Assembly (NCBI GenBank): GCA_002842515.1
Contig: PHDC01000001.1
Coordinates: 1,550,001-1,614,000 of the forward strand
From: Bacteroidetes bacterium HGW-Bacteroidetes-5
GTDB taxonomy: Bacteria > Bacteroidota > Bacteroidia > Bacteroidales > UBA932
Reading direction: 5' to 3'
Length of the DNA: 64,000 bases
A program made the translations under genes and the position numbers. The notes beneath the pieces were generated by a model. That model saw only the letters and a list, made by a program, of their open reading frames with translations. It was not told where the DNA came from and made no database searches. Position 1 is the stretch's first letter. The number at the start of each line of letters is the position of its first letter. Positions 1-9,068 of the stretch are shown here, in pieces.

Positions 1-36
1 GTCTATTAAGAGAGGCTAACAAAACAAAACTACAAG

Positions 37-1125
37 ATGAGACAAATTGCACTTTTAACTCTTTCTGTAATTGCAGTTATACTGCTTTCACCCTCCCCGC
101 TGACGGCTAAAACCCAGTTTGACCATCGGGAGTCAGAAAATAAAAAACCCAGAGTTGTAATACTTGCCACCGGAGGGACTATTGCCGGCTCCGCCTCCAG
201 CTCCACACAGGCTTCCTACAAGCCCGGAGTACTCAGCATTGAGCAGATTCTTAAAACCGTTCCCGAGATTGAGACGCTTGCCCAACTAAAGGGTATTCAG
301 ATAAGCAATATAGCAAGCCAAGATATGGAGGAGGGAATTTGGCTTGAGCTATGGAGAACGATTGACAATCTCTTCACGCACGACCTTTGCGACGGTGTTG
401 TAATTACTCACGGTACCGATACAATGGAGGAGAGTGCCTACTTCCTGAACCTGACCATTAGACACGCCAAACCTGTAGTTATTACCGGAGCGATGAGGGC
501 ATCTACCTCACTCAGCCCGGATGGCCCCTTCAATCTCTTCAATGCAGTTGCTCTTGCAGCATCTGCAAATGCTCAAAACAGAGGGGTAATGGTTGTGATG
601 AATGACTATATACTATCTGCAGATGATGTTACAAAGACAAATACCATCAATACAAACGCTTTCGAGTGTCCCAACTTTGGTCCTTTGGGTTATATGAGAA
701 ACGGCACTCCGCACTTTTTTCGAGAAAGCAGATACACTCACACAGCATCTTCCATATTTAATATTAAAGGGCTGACAGCCCTTCCTAAAACCGAAATAGT
801 TTACGCTTACGCCTTCTCTTCTGACATTGCAATCAATGCTCTTATAGACGGCTCAACAGAGGGTATCGTGATTGCGGGTGTGGGTCACGGGAACTATAAT
901 AAAGCTATTGCCGAAGCTATGAAAAAAGGGTCCTCTAAAGGGGTTAACTTTGTAAGATCTTCCCGCATAATTGGTGGCGGAGTAGATCTCTCTGCAGAGA
1001 ATTATGACCCCAGATGGCCGGTAAGCTTTAATAAAACTCCCCAAAAAGCTAGAATTCTGCTTATGCTTGCTCTCACTATAACGAAAGAGCCAAAAGAGAT
1101 TCAAAATATTTTTATGGAGTATTAA
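37..1125 (+). CDS. ansB: Type II (exported) L-asparaginase
   Basis: Hydrolyses L-asparagine to aspartate and ammonia, probably in the periplasm. The N-terminus is a typical signal peptide (hydrophobic stretch at residues 8-22, cleavage probably near residue 24). Both asparaginase signatures are present: ATGGTIAG at residues 44-51 with the first catalytic Thr, and HGTDTMEE at 125-132 with the second Thr-Asp pair. A conserved TGAMR segment follows. The 362-aa length fits exported type II enzymes rather than cytoplasmic type I. The gene converges on ispE and their 3' ends overlap by 14 bp. Substrate preference (Asn versus Gln) cannot be read from the sequence. The promoter would lie left of the window. 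Confidence 0.93.
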   Translation: MRQIALLTLSVIAVILLSPSPLTAKTQFDHRESENKKPRVVILATGGTIAGSASSSTQASYKPGVLSIEQILKTVPEIETLAQLKGIQISNIASQDMEEGIWLELWRTIDNLFTHDLCDGVVITHGTDTMEESAYFLNLTIRHAKPVVITGAMRASTSLSPDGPFNLFNAVALAASANAQNRGVMVVMNDYILSADDVTKTNTINTNAFECPNFGPLGYMRNGTPHFFRESRYTHTASSIFNIKGLTALPKTEIVYAYAFSSDIAINALIDGSTEGIVIAGVGHGNYNKAIAEAMKKGSSKGVNFVRSSRIIGGGVDLSAENYDPRWPVSFNKTPQKARILLMLALTITKEPKEIQNIFMEY

Positions 1126-1927
1126 AGAGCTGCTCCTGCGCGGCTTTTTTCCGGAAAAGTCCAAAAATAGAGGATCCGCTTCCGCTCATAGAGGCGTAGA
1201 TTGCACCCTGGTTATAAAGCTCCTCCTTACAGAGAACAAGTTCCGGGTGTTTTTCAAATATATGCTTCTCAAAATCATTGAAGAGATGCTCTCTCCATTG
1301 TTCCACAGGTAGTTTTAAAATATCTCTAAGCGGTATTAGAGGCGCCTTGGGAACAACTCCGCCATAGGCCTCAGCAGTCGAAACAAAAACAGGAGGGGTA
1401 ACTATTTTGATTTGAAGCCCGGCCAAAACCGGAAGATCTATCTCCTCCAGAATATCTCCTCTTCCGGAGACAATCATAGGGTTTATCTCATCCTCGGTAC
1501 TTAGGTGAGCATAGATAAAGAAGGGACAGTCGCTTCCCAATATTGCGGCATAGGATGCCAGAGTCCGTTTATCTATTCCGAGTTCAAATTGCTTGTTTAG
1601 AAGGATAAGCGTACAGGCACCATCGGAAGATCCTCCGCCAAGCCCTGCTCCCGATGGGATATTTTTATAGAGGTGAAACTCTGCCGGAGGTATTTTAAAA
1701 TCTTTACTTAAGAGTTTATAAGCCTTAATGCAGATATTATCTTCTGCTGCACAATTCAACTCTCTGCCATAAATTGAAAAAGAGAGCTTGTCGCTCTCTA
1801 CAATTTCAAGTATATCACAAGGTGAATTAACATCACAGAAGAGGCTCTCCAGATTATGGTACCCGTCACTCCGTTTTTCAATAATCTGAAGACCTATATT
1901 TATCTTGCATTTCGGGAAGATTATCAT
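1112..1927 (-). CDS. ispE: 4-diphosphocytidyl-2-C-methyl-D-erythritol kinase
   Basis: A GHMP-family kinase that phosphorylates CDP-methylerythritol in the non-mevalonate isoprenoid pathway. The N-terminal PKCKINIGLQI substrate-binding segment is at residues 5-15. The glycine-rich ATP loop PSGAGLGGGSSDG is at 91-103, and the C-terminal MSGSGSSIFGLF motif is near 247-258. At 271 aa it is family length. Its start codon directly abuts the nrdJ stop codon with no spacer, so the two are very probably co-transcribed and translationally coupled. The 3' end overlaps the convergent asparaginase gene. This gene implies isoprenoids are made by the MEP route in this organism. Confidence 0.94.
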   Translation of the reverse strand: MIIFPKCKINIGLQIIEKRSDGYHNLESLFCDVNSPCDILEIVESDKLSFSIYGRELNCAAEDNICIKAYKLLSKDFKIPPAEFHLYKNIPSGAGLGGGSSDGACTLILLNKQFELGIDKRTLASYAAILGSDCPFFIYAHLSTEDEINPMIVSGRGDILEEIDLPVLAGLQIKIVTPPVFVSTAEAYGGVVPKAPLIPLRDILKLPVEQWREHLFNDFEKHIFEKHPELVLCKEELYNQGAIYASMSGSGSSIFGLFRKKAAQEQLFNTP

Positions 1928-4450
1928 CTATCCGCATTTTGAGTTTCCACAGGCCATACAGGTGAGGCAACCCTCCTGATATACAAGGTTTAGAGAGCCA
2001 CACTTTTCGCACTTCTTGCCGGAGTCATCTTTGGTTCCGTCCGGAATATACCTTTTGAGTGTTCTCTCCACACCATTCTTCCAGGTGTTTATCGCTTCGC
2101 TGTCCAGCTGGAGCCCGCTAACCAGATTTACAACATCCACAATAGGCATTCCGTTTCGCAGAACTCCCGATATTAGTTTTGCATAATTCCAGAACTCCTT
2201 GTTGAACATATGCGATACTCCGCCAATTATATTCCTGTAGCCATATTTGTCTATGTAGTGAAAGTCATACCTGGTGTTTGCGTTTTCGTCTTTCTCCTTA
2301 ACAATATACCCCATTGTTACAGATTTTGGAATACTCCTGGTATCCTCATCTATTAGTCCGGTAAAGATCTCATAAGGAATACCCTCTATATGACCAACCA
2401 AGGCAATCCACTGCTCTGCCCCATTTTTAAACCTTATTACCTCTGCATCCAAAGATTTCGGACGCTCCTTCCTTCTTGACTGAGCCTCTTTGCTGTCGTT
2501 CTCCTTTGCAGATACCAGCACTCCGGAGCGGGAGCCGTCGCGGTAAACGGTTACCCCTTTACAACCATACTCCCAGGCAGTTTTATAAACCTCAGAGACA
2601 AGCTCTTCTGTGGCATTGTTAGGCAGGTTTACCGTTACACTTATAGAGTGATCTACCCACTTTTGCATCTTACCCTGCATCTTTACCTTTGCCGTCCAAT
2701 CAATATCATTTGATGTAGCCTTGTAATATGGAGATTTTGCAACAAGCTCCTCTATCTCCGAGACCTGCATAGCCTTTACCTTCTCGCTTTTATATCCGTT
2801 CTTTTCACACCAAATAATAAAATTGTGATGGAAGACATAGTACTCCTCCCAGGCATCTCCAACCTCATCACGGAATGTTATGGTCACATTTTTGTCGTTT
2901 GGATTTACCTTTCTTCTTCTTTTGTAGAAAGGGAGAAATACCGGTTCAATTCCCGATGTGGTCTGAGTCATTAGAGATGTTGTTCCGGTTGGCGCAATAG
3001 TAAGCATAGAGATATTTCTTCTTCCGTGTCTCACCATCTGCTCGAAAAGAGCCTCATCCTCTTTTCTTATTCTCTGAATCATAGGATTTGACTCCTCCCT
3101 TTTTGCTTCAAAAATTGGGAATGCGCCCCTCTCTACTGCCATTTGTGCAGATGAGCGATAAGCCTCAACGGCAAGAGTTTTTTGGATCTCAACGGCAAGG
3201 TCGGTTGAGTCGTCGTCTCCGTATCTGAGCCCGAGAGCGGCAAGCATATCTCCCTCTGCTGTAATGCCCAGTCCCGTTCTTCTGCCCCCGAGAGTCTTCT
3301 CCCTTATCTTTTGCCAGAGTGTGATTTCGGCTAGCTTAACTTCACGATCTTCCGGGTCTTTCTCTATTTTCTCAATTATCGCCTCTATCTTCTCCATCTC
3401 CAGCTCTATAAGGTCGTCATTAAGCCTCATCGCCTTTCTTACGTGCTCCTTGAAAAGAGTCTCGTTGAATTTCGCTTTTGGTGTAAAAGGGTTATCAACA
3501 TAGGAGTAGAGGTTAATTGCTATAAGACGGCAAGAGTCATATGGACAGAGCGGAATCTCTCCGCAAGGATTTGTGCTCACTGTTTTGTATCCGAGATCTG
3601 CATAGCAGTCCGGAATTGACTCCCTAATAACTGTGTCCCAGAAAAGAACTCCGGGCTCTGCAGACCTCCACGCATTGTGTACAATCTTCTTCCAAAGCGC
3701 GGCAGCATCTATCTCCTTTTCGAATGTCGGCTCGGCAGAGTCAACCGGAAACTGCTGTTTATATGGTTTATTATGCAGTGCACAACGCATAAACTCATCG
3801 TCAATTTTAACAGAGACATTTGCCCCCGTAACTTTTCCCTGCTCCATCTTTGCGTCAATAAACATCTCAGAGTCCGGGTGTTTTATAGAGATTGTGAGCA
3901 TAAGGGCTCCTCTGCGACCATCCTGGGCAACTTCACGAGTGGAGTTAGAGTAGCGCTCCATAAACGGGACCACTCCGGTGGATGTAAGTGCACTGTTCAG
4001 CACCGGGCTTCCTGCCGGACGGATGTGAGAAAGATCGTGTCCAACGCCTCCTCTGCGCTTCATCAGCTGAACCTGCTCTTCGTCAATTCTCATAATTCCA
4101 CCGTAAGAGTCTGCGGGTTTCCTGTGTCCGATAACAAAACAGTTTGAAAGAGAGGCAATCTGATAATTATTGCCAATACCGGTCATAGGACCGCCCTGTG
4201 GTATTACATATTTAAACTCCCGTAAAAGTTCATATATCTCCTGTTCGTTCATTGGGTTCGGGAACTTCGCCTCAACTCTTGCAAACTCTCCGGCAAGACG
4301 CTTGTGCATATCATCCGGAGATACCTCGTATAGGTTACCATATGAATCTTTCATTGCATATTTGCCAATCCATACAGATGCGGCAAGTTCGTCCCCATTG
4401 AAGTATCTAAGGCTGGAAGCCATAGCCTCCTCGTAGGTATATGTTTTCAT
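1928..4450 (-). CDS. nrdJ: Adenosylcobalamin-dependent (class II) ribonucleotide reductase
   Basis: Reduces ribonucleotides to deoxyribonucleotides with a thiyl radical generated through adenosylcobalamin, so it works with or without oxygen. Seen: an N-terminal redox Cys (NCFVIG, Cys104), the long RNR barrel with NPCGEIPLCP near residues 293-302, and a C-terminal Cys-rich tail (CEKCGSLN...CLTCMACG, about 815-840) typical of long NrdJ proteins. That tail probably binds zinc and carries the reducing thiols. The 840-aa length fits this subgroup. No NrdB-type radical subunit is nearby. The upstream 148 bp holds no recognisable cobalamin riboswitch. The gene is followed without spacing by ispE. 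Confidence 0.94.
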   Translation of the reverse strand: MKTYTYEEAMASSLRYFNGDELAASVWIGKYAMKDSYGNLYEVSPDDMHKRLAGEFARVEAKFPNPMNEQEIYELLREFKYVIPQGGPMTGIGNNYQIASLSNCFVIGHRKPADSYGGIMRIDEEQVQLMKRRGGVGHDLSHIRPAGSPVLNSALTSTGVVPFMERYSNSTREVAQDGRRGALMLTISIKHPDSEMFIDAKMEQGKVTGANVSVKIDDEFMRCALHNKPYKQQFPVDSAEPTFEKEIDAAALWKKIVHNAWRSAEPGVLFWDTVIRESIPDCYADLGYKTVSTNPCGEIPLCPYDSCRLIAINLYSYVDNPFTPKAKFNETLFKEHVRKAMRLNDDLIELEMEKIEAIIEKIEKDPEDREVKLAEITLWQKIREKTLGGRRTGLGITAEGDMLAALGLRYGDDDSTDLAVEIQKTLAVEAYRSSAQMAVERGAFPIFEAKREESNPMIQRIRKEDEALFEQMVRHGRRNISMLTIAPTGTTSLMTQTTSGIEPVFLPFYKRRRKVNPNDKNVTITFRDEVGDAWEEYYVFHHNFIIWCEKNGYKSEKVKAMQVSEIEELVAKSPYYKATSNDIDWTAKVKMQGKMQKWVDHSISVTVNLPNNATEELVSEVYKTAWEYGCKGVTVYRDGSRSGVLVSAKENDSKEAQSRRKERPKSLDAEVIRFKNGAEQWIALVGHIEGIPYEIFTGLIDEDTRSIPKSVTMGYIVKEKDENANTRYDFHYIDKYGYRNIIGGVSHMFNKEFWNYAKLISGVLRNGMPIVDVVNLVSGLQLDSEAINTWKNGVERTLKRYIPDGTKDDSGKKCEKCGSLNLVYQEGCLTCMACGNSKCG

Positions 4451-4598
4451 AGCATAAATTTATTAAGGAAAGAAAAAGCCGAGGGATCGCTCCGTCGACT
4501 TCTACAAAAATATACTAAATAGATCTATTAAGCCTTTAAAACCTTATATAGTTATCAACAGGTTAATTAACAAGGCTGCTATTTAAAACGCGGCTATC

Positions 4599-5045
4599 TT
4601 ATTGATTTTGTGCCTTTATCCAGGCTTGATTTCTCCCAATAAGACCCCATCCGTCCAAAGAACCGCGTACTTTGAGTTTTCCGCTTTTTGAATCATAGGA
4701 GATGGTGCAGCTGTAGATCTTTCCGTCCAGTGGGTCCAGGATGGTCCCTCCGCTGAGCTTATCTTTATCTGCCTTCATATTTTTTATAAAGGTGAGGCCG
4801 GCGACAGGTTTGTTTTTGTCTGCTCCGGTACATTTATCGCAAAGTCTCTTCGGGTCGCCAGTTAACAGAGTCACAATGACCCCCTCGTAGGAACCGCTTG
4901 GTGCCTGGTAGATGTTCACAAGGGATTTTTGCCTCCCCTCCTCATCTATTGTATACCATTTACCAACAATTTTATTGATCTGAGAATACGCCGACAAACT
5001 AATCAGCATAAATAGCACCGATGTCAGAATTGTAATCTTTTTCAT
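4599..5045 (-). CDS. DUF2147 domain exported protein
   Basis: A 148-aa protein with an N-terminal signal peptide (residues 1-21, ending LSAYSQ). The mature part matches the DUF2147 pattern: an opening IVGKWYTIDEEGR, a CDKC pair with the CTGADKNKPVAGL segment in the middle, and a C-terminal WGLIGRNQAWIK. The family is predicted to form a small lipocalin-like barrel in the periplasm; its function is unknown. It lies 42 bp downstream of sufD on the same strand and may be read from the suf operon, but nothing in the sequence links it to cluster assembly. The two cysteines in CDKC could form a disulfide or bind metal. Confidence 0.85.
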   Translation of the reverse strand: MKKITILTSVLFMLISLSAYSQINKIVGKWYTIDEEGRQKSLVNIYQAPSGSYEGVIVTLLTGDPKRLCDKCTGADKNKPVAGLTFIKNMKADKDKLSGGTILDPLDGKIYSCTISYDSKSGKLKVRGSLDGWGLIGRNQAWIKAQNQ

Positions 5046-5087
5046 TTTTTTAATGTTTTTATACCCTCCGAAGATAATAATATTTTT

Positions 5088-6134
5088 TTAACAACAGTTC
5101 ATACTGCAGTTGGTACAGTGCCCAAACTCCCCCCGGAGTCTTGACTCCACAAGGTCGCTCAGACGAATTCTGAGCTGCTCGTTATTTATATTCTCCAGAA
5201 CATCATATACAAACGCAAGTTGTTGAAGTAATTTTGCCTCCTGCTTGCCTATTCCGCGAGATCTCATATAAAAAAGAGCATTATCATCCAGCCTTCCGCT
5301 GGTTGCTCCGTGAGAACATTTCACATCATCTGCATATATCTCCAGCTGGGGCTGAGCATATGCTTTTGCCGACGGCGATATCAGAAGATTGTGGTTTGCC
5401 TGGTATGCCTCTGTCTTTTGGGCATCCTTAGCGACAACTATCCTGCCTGTGAAGGTTGCTCTCGATTCATCGTCCAGAATCCCTTTAAAAAGTTGTCTGC
5501 TAATGCAATCCGGCACAAGATGGTTCATTTGTACATTTGTCTTGATTGTCTGCTTTCCGTCAACCAGATATACACCGTTGAGTTCACATACAGAGCCTTT
5601 GCCGGCAAGCTTAACATTAAAATCGTTTATGAGTATTGCTCCGTGAAGGGTTACCACATTTATTCTTATAAACGCATCCGACTCAACATTAAGATCGAAA
5701 TTAACAGTATGTTCTGAGTTGTTATGCTCGTTCTGCATAACCACAATATTCACCCGAGCACCCGAGCCGACTTTAATCTTAACATACTCCTCCGTTTTAA
5801 AACTATCCAGAGTAAGAGTGTGTGTGCAGAGAAGAATATTGGATTCGGTGTTGCTTCCAAAAACCAAATTGTTTGTAAAGGTAAGATCCTCTGTATCGGC
5901 AGAGTCTCTGAAGCTTATAATCTGAACATTTTCCGAAAGTTGACAATCGTCGTTAACAACATAGTCAAACCCCTTCTCTCCCTTGGATGCAGAGATAGAG
6001 ACCCCCTCACAAGGGTCTATTCTCTCCCTTAAGACCCCGTTTGTAACGAAGGCCTGAATAGTCTGCGGCAGAGGAACCCGGCATCGGAACACCTCGGGAA
6101 TTTCAGGTGTGTATTTGAATTTACTCTCAATCAT
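5088..6134 (-). CDS. sufD: Fe-S cluster scaffold subunit SufD
   Basis: SufD joins SufB and SufC in the SufBC2D complex that builds Fe-S clusters in the cytoplasm. The protein has the beta-helix core typical of SufB/SufD and the conserved C-terminal block with HGATSGRLDDNALFYMRSRG (about residues 275-294), including the conserved His-Gly-Ala segment. It starts 3 bp after the sufC stop. At 348 aa it is shorter than E. coli SufD (423 aa) but normal for Bacteroidota. Odd feature: the last residues are Cys-rich, reading GHCTNCSMNCC, which could bind a metal or cluster. Confidence 0.92.
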   Translation of the reverse strand: MIESKFKYTPEIPEVFRCRVPLPQTIQAFVTNGVLRERIDPCEGVSISASKGEKGFDYVVNDDCQLSENVQIISFRDSADTEDLTFTNNLVFGSNTESNILLCTHTLTLDSFKTEEYVKIKVGSGARVNIVVMQNEHNNSEHTVNFDLNVESDAFIRINVVTLHGAILINDFNVKLAGKGSVCELNGVYLVDGKQTIKTNVQMNHLVPDCISRQLFKGILDDESRATFTGRIVVAKDAQKTEAYQANHNLLISPSAKAYAQPQLEIYADDVKCSHGATSGRLDDNALFYMRSRGIGKQEAKLLQQLAFVYDVLENINNEQLRIRLSDLVESRLRGEFGHCTNCSMNCC

Positions 6135-6137
6135 AAT

Positions 6138-6881
6138 CTAGGCGTTTATCAGCCAGTCATAGCCTCTCTCTTCAACCTCGAGAGCAAGCTCCTTACCGGC
6201 TCTCTTTATTATTCTTCCGTCATATAGCACGTGCACAACATCCGGCACAATGTAGTCCAGAAGACGCTGGTAGTGAGTAATAACTATAAAGGCGTTATCT
6301 GCTCTTTTAAGTTTATTAACCCCGGTAGCAACAACTCTTAAAGCGTCTATATCCAAGCCACTGTCGGTTTCATCAAGAATAGACAATACCGGCTCAAGCA
6401 TTGCGAGCTGGAAAATCTCATTTCTCTTCTTCTCTCCTCCGGAAAAACCAACATTGACACCTCTGCTTGAGAAGGAACTATCCATCTCAACAACTGCCAT
6501 CTTCTCCCTCATAAGCTTAAGGAACTCGGCAGCAGAAATTGGGGGCAGGTTTCTAAACTTGCGCTGCTCATTGATCGCAGTCTTCATAAAGTTAACATTG
6601 CTCACACCGGGAATCTCTACCGGGTACTGGAATCCCAAAAATATACCATTCCTGGCACGATCTTCCGGAGAGAGCTCCAGCAGATTCGATCCTCTGAATG
6701 TTATCTCTCCCTGAGTCACCTCAAATGTATCCCTTCCTGCAAGCACTGCAGATAGTGTGCTTTTCCCCGAGCCGTTCGGCCCCATAATAGCGTGCACTTC
6801 ACCTGCATTAACAGAGATGTCAATCCCTTTTAAAATCTCCTTCCCGTTGATGGAGGCGTGCAATCCTTTTATCTCTAACAT
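6138..6881 (-). CDS. sufC: Fe-S assembly ATPase SufC
   Basis: ABC-type ATPase of the SufBC2D complex. Walker A is GPNGSGKS (residues 34-41), the signature is FSGGEKKRNE, and Walker B is followed by the SufC-typical DETDSGLD. The H-loop sits in FIVITHYQR. An upstream in-frame start at 6971 would add 30 unrelated residues and run into pnuC. The ATG at 6881 gives MLEIKGLHA, the normal SufC N-terminus, and a 247-aa protein, so it was chosen. The gene begins 19 bp after the pnuC stop and ends 3 bp before sufD, so all are probably in one operon. Confidence 0.94.
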   Translation of the reverse strand: MLEIKGLHASINGKEILKGIDISVNAGEVHAIMGPNGSGKSTLSAVLAGRDTFEVTQGEITFRGSNLLELSPEDRARNGIFLGFQYPVEIPGVSNVNFMKTAINEQRKFRNLPPISAAEFLKLMREKMAVVEMDSSFSSRGVNVGFSGGEKKRNEIFQLAMLEPVLSILDETDSGLDIDALRVVATGVNKLKRADNAFIVITHYQRLLDYIVPDVVHVLYDGRIIKRAGKELALEVEERGYDWLINA

Positions 6882-6900
6882 ATCGATTAAAATTTTCTCA

Positions 6901-7554
6901 TTAATTGTTTTCTCTCCACTGCTTTCTCCACATTGTAAATCCAAAAAACGCAAGCACAAGATAACCGGCACTTACCATTGGCAAAAAAACCATTCCCGCT
7001 AAAATATAGAGCGTAATGTTTGTAACATTCACTGTAAACCAAGCTGCCCAACACTCAAGTTTTTTCTGAGCAGAGAGGTATTGCGCGGTTAAAATTGCCA
7101 TAGTGACAAACGCGTCCAGAAACGGTCTCTGTGCCTGAGAGAAGATTGATGGAAAGAGGTCGTCAATATAGGTAAGTACAAAGCCCCACACTGCTGCCAG
7201 CACAAACAACTGAACAACAAAGTAGATTCTTTTGGTATTGCTCATAAGTGTCACCTTGAGCTGATGGATGCTGTTCTCCTCTCCGCTTCTAGGATGAGTC
7301 CACCTGTAGTGTCCGTAAAAATTTATTATAAAGGAGATAGGTTGAACCAGCATACTCGAGTATAACCCCTTTTGATAAAACAGTATAAAGAGCAGGATGT
7401 TGTAGAGATACCCCATCCAAAAATTGGCAACCTTAGCCCTGGTGGCAAGATAGACACAGGTGAGACCTGAGGCTACCGAAAGAATCTCTATCAGCGAGAC
7501 ACCTTGACCGGCTATTGAAAATATTATATTATCTGTACTAAAAAGCTCAAACAT
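6901..7554 (-). CDS. pnuC: PnuC-family vitamin/nicotinamide riboside transporter
   Basis: A 217-aa membrane protein with about seven hydrophobic segments and the PnuC-family core (FWMGYLYNILLFILFYQKGL, then a YGHYRW segment). PnuC proteins passively import nicotinamide riboside; relatives carry thiamine (PnuT) or riboflavin (PnuX). The substrate cannot be decided here: no TPP or FMN riboswitch is visible, and it lies in the middle of the suf operon. It starts 26 bp after sufB and ends 19 bp before sufC. A ThiL-like gene is divergent just beyond sufB, which leaves thiamine open as a substrate. The placement between sufB and sufC is unusual. Confidence 0.85.
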   Translation of the reverse strand: MFELFSTDNIIFSIAGQGVSLIEILSVASGLTCVYLATRAKVANFWMGYLYNILLFILFYQKGLYSSMLVQPISFIINFYGHYRWTHPRSGEENSIHQLKVTLMSNTKRIYFVVQLFVLAAVWGFVLTYIDDLFPSIFSQAQRPFLDAFVTMAILTAQYLSAQKKLECWAAWFTVNVTNITLYILAGMVFLPMVSAGYLVLAFFGFTMWRKQWRENN

Positions 7555-7580
7555 CTTTTATATCTCTAATTTAAATCCTT

Positions 7581-9014
7581 TTACCCGACACTACCCTCGA
7601 GAGTAATCTGTAACAGCTTCTGTGCCTCTACCGCAAACTCCATCGGCAACTGATTGAGTACCTCCTTGGCATATCCGTTAACTATGAGGCCTACAGCATC
7701 TTCGGGGCCGATTCCCCTCTGAAGACAGTAGAAAAGCTGATCTTCACTTATCTTAGAGGTAGTGGCTTCGTGCTCCAGAATTGCACTGTCATTTTCATTT
7801 TCAATATATGGGAAAGTGTGTGCCCCGCATCTGTCTCCCAGTAAAAGAGAGTCACACTGAGTGTGGTTCCTTGCATTATCTGCATTTGGGAGAATCTTGA
7901 CTAGTCCTCTGTAGCTATTCTGACTTACCCCGGCGGAGATTCCCTTGCTTACAATTCGGCTTTTTGTGTTTTTGCCGATATGTATCATCTTCGTTCCCGT
8001 ATCTGCCTGCTGATGGTGGTTGGTTACTGCAACCGAGTAGAACTCAGATGATGAGTTGTCTCCTCTGAGAATTGTGCTTGGGTACTTCCAGGTTATTGCA
8101 GAGCCGGTCTCTACCTGAGCCCAGCACAGTTTACTATTTTCCCCTTTGCAGATGCCTCTCTTTGTTACAAAGTTGAATATCCCCCCCTTACCGCTTGAGT
8201 CTCCGGGATACCAGTTCTGAACGGTAGAGTACTTCACCTCGGCATCCTTCATAACAATAATCTCTACAACTGCAGCGTGAAGCTGATTCTCATCTCTCTG
8301 CGGTGCGGTACACCCCTCCAGATAGCTTACATATGAGCCCTCTTCGGCAACAATAAGTGTCCTCTCAAACTGACCTGTCCCCTTTGCATTTATTCGGAAA
8401 TAGCTCGATAGCTCCATTGGACATCTTATCCCTTTTGGTATATAGCAGAATGAACCGTCACTAAAAACTGCCGAGTTAAGTGCCGAGTAGTAGTTATCTC
8501 CGTATGGAACAACAGTCGCAAGGTATCTTTTAATAAGATCCGGGTAGTCTCTCACAGCCTCAGAAAAGGAACAGAATATTATCCCCTTATCTGCAAGTTG
8601 CTCTCTGAATGTTGTTTTAACCGAGACAGAGTCAAAAACGGCATCAACTGCAACCCCTGAGAGTATCTTACGCTCATTTAACGGGATGCCCAGTTTTTCA
8701 AATGTAGCCTCAAGTTCCGGGTCAATCTCTCCCCCCTCAACCATCTTTTTTGGAGCAGAGAAGTATATGATATCCTGATAATCAATTGGAGGAATTTTTA
8801 GATGAGGCCATTGGGGCATTTTCATTGTTAGCCATTTACTGTATGCTTTTAATCTAAACTCAAGCATCCACTCCGGCTCTCCCTTTTTTGCAGAGATGGC
8901 TTTTATGATATCTTCATTAAGTCCTTTTGGGAAACTCTCGTGTTCCAGCAGGGTCTCAAAACCGTGCTCATATTCGGACTCCGTTACTTTTTGAATTATG
9001 TCGTTTTCGCTCAT
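7581..9014 (-). CDS. sufB: Fe-S cluster scaffold subunit SufB
   Basis: The 477-aa core scaffold of the SufBC2D complex, in which Fe-S clusters are assembled before transfer to apo-proteins. Typical SufB segments are seen in order: [28 protein letters not shown] (containing a conserved Cys), [14 protein letters not shown], and the C-terminal block [17 protein letters not shown] with [15 protein letters not shown]. It is the first gene of the suf operon. A -7 box TAACTTTG on the minus strand at 9022-9029 ends only 8 bp upstream of the start codon, so its mRNA leader is probably very short. Confidence 0.95.
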   Translation of the reverse strand: MSENDIIQKVTESEYEHGFETLLEHESFPKGLNEDIIKAISAKKGEPEWMLEFRLKAYSKWLTMKMPQWPHLKIPPIDYQDIIYFSAPKKMVEGGEIDPELEATFEKLGIPLNERKILSGVAVDAVFDSVSVKTTFREQLADKGIIFCSFSEAVRDYPDLIKRYLATVVPYGDNYYSALNSAVFSDGSFCYIPKGIRCPMELSSYFRINAKGTGQFERTLIVAEEGSYVSYLEGCTAPQRDENQLHAAVVEIIVMKDAEVKYSTVQNWYPGDSSGKGGIFNFVTKRGICKGENSKLCWAQVETGSAITWKYPSTILRGDNSSSEFYSVAVTNHHQQADTGTKMIHIGKNTKSRIVSKGISAGVSQNSYRGLVKILPNADNARNHTQCDSLLLGDRCGAHTFPYIENENDSAILEHEATTSKISEDQLFYCLQRGIGPEDAVGLIVNGYAKEVLNQLPMEFAVEAQKLLQITLEGSVG

Positions 9015-9021
9015 AGTGGCG

Positions 9022-9029
9022 CAAAGTTA
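9022..9029 (-). promoter_or_regulatory. Putative sufB promoter -7 box
   Basis: Read on the minus strand this is TAACTTTG, matching the Bacteroidota -7 consensus TAnnTTTG. It lies just before the sufB start at 9014. No well-spaced -33 TTTG is seen (the nearest is about 25 bp away). It is divergent from the thiL-like promoter 13 bp to the right. Confidence 0.5.
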
Positions 9030-9042
9030 TATCTTTTTAAAC

Positions 9043-9050
9043 TATTTTTG
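9043..9050 (+). promoter_or_regulatory. Putative promoter -7 box of the ThiL-like gene
   Basis: TATTTTTG matches TAnnTTTG and ends 18 bp before the ATG at 9069. This supports that start over the upstream in-frame GTG at 8940, which lies inside sufB and upstream of this promoter. Confidence 0.55.
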
Positions 9051-9068
9051 CATACAAATACATTCGAT

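Noticed and set aside
853..1164. 103-aa minus-strand frame over the asparaginase 3' end
   Set aside because: It is a shadow of the asparaginase coding sequence with no family features.
4451..4598. Possible DnaA box (TTATCAACA at 4552-4560) and possible cobalamin riboswitch before nrdJ
   Set aside because: A single DnaA-like 9-mer is expected by chance and there is no cluster. The 148-bp gap is too short for, and lacks the conserved elements of, a cobalamin riboswitch.
6882..6971. Longer N-terminus of SufC
   Set aside because: The extra 30 residues do not resemble SufC and overlap pnuC; MLEIKGLHA is the normal start.
8940..9068. Upstream GTG start for the ThiL-like gene
   Set aside because: It would lie inside sufB and upstream of the -7 box; the ATG at 9069 fits the family N-terminus.
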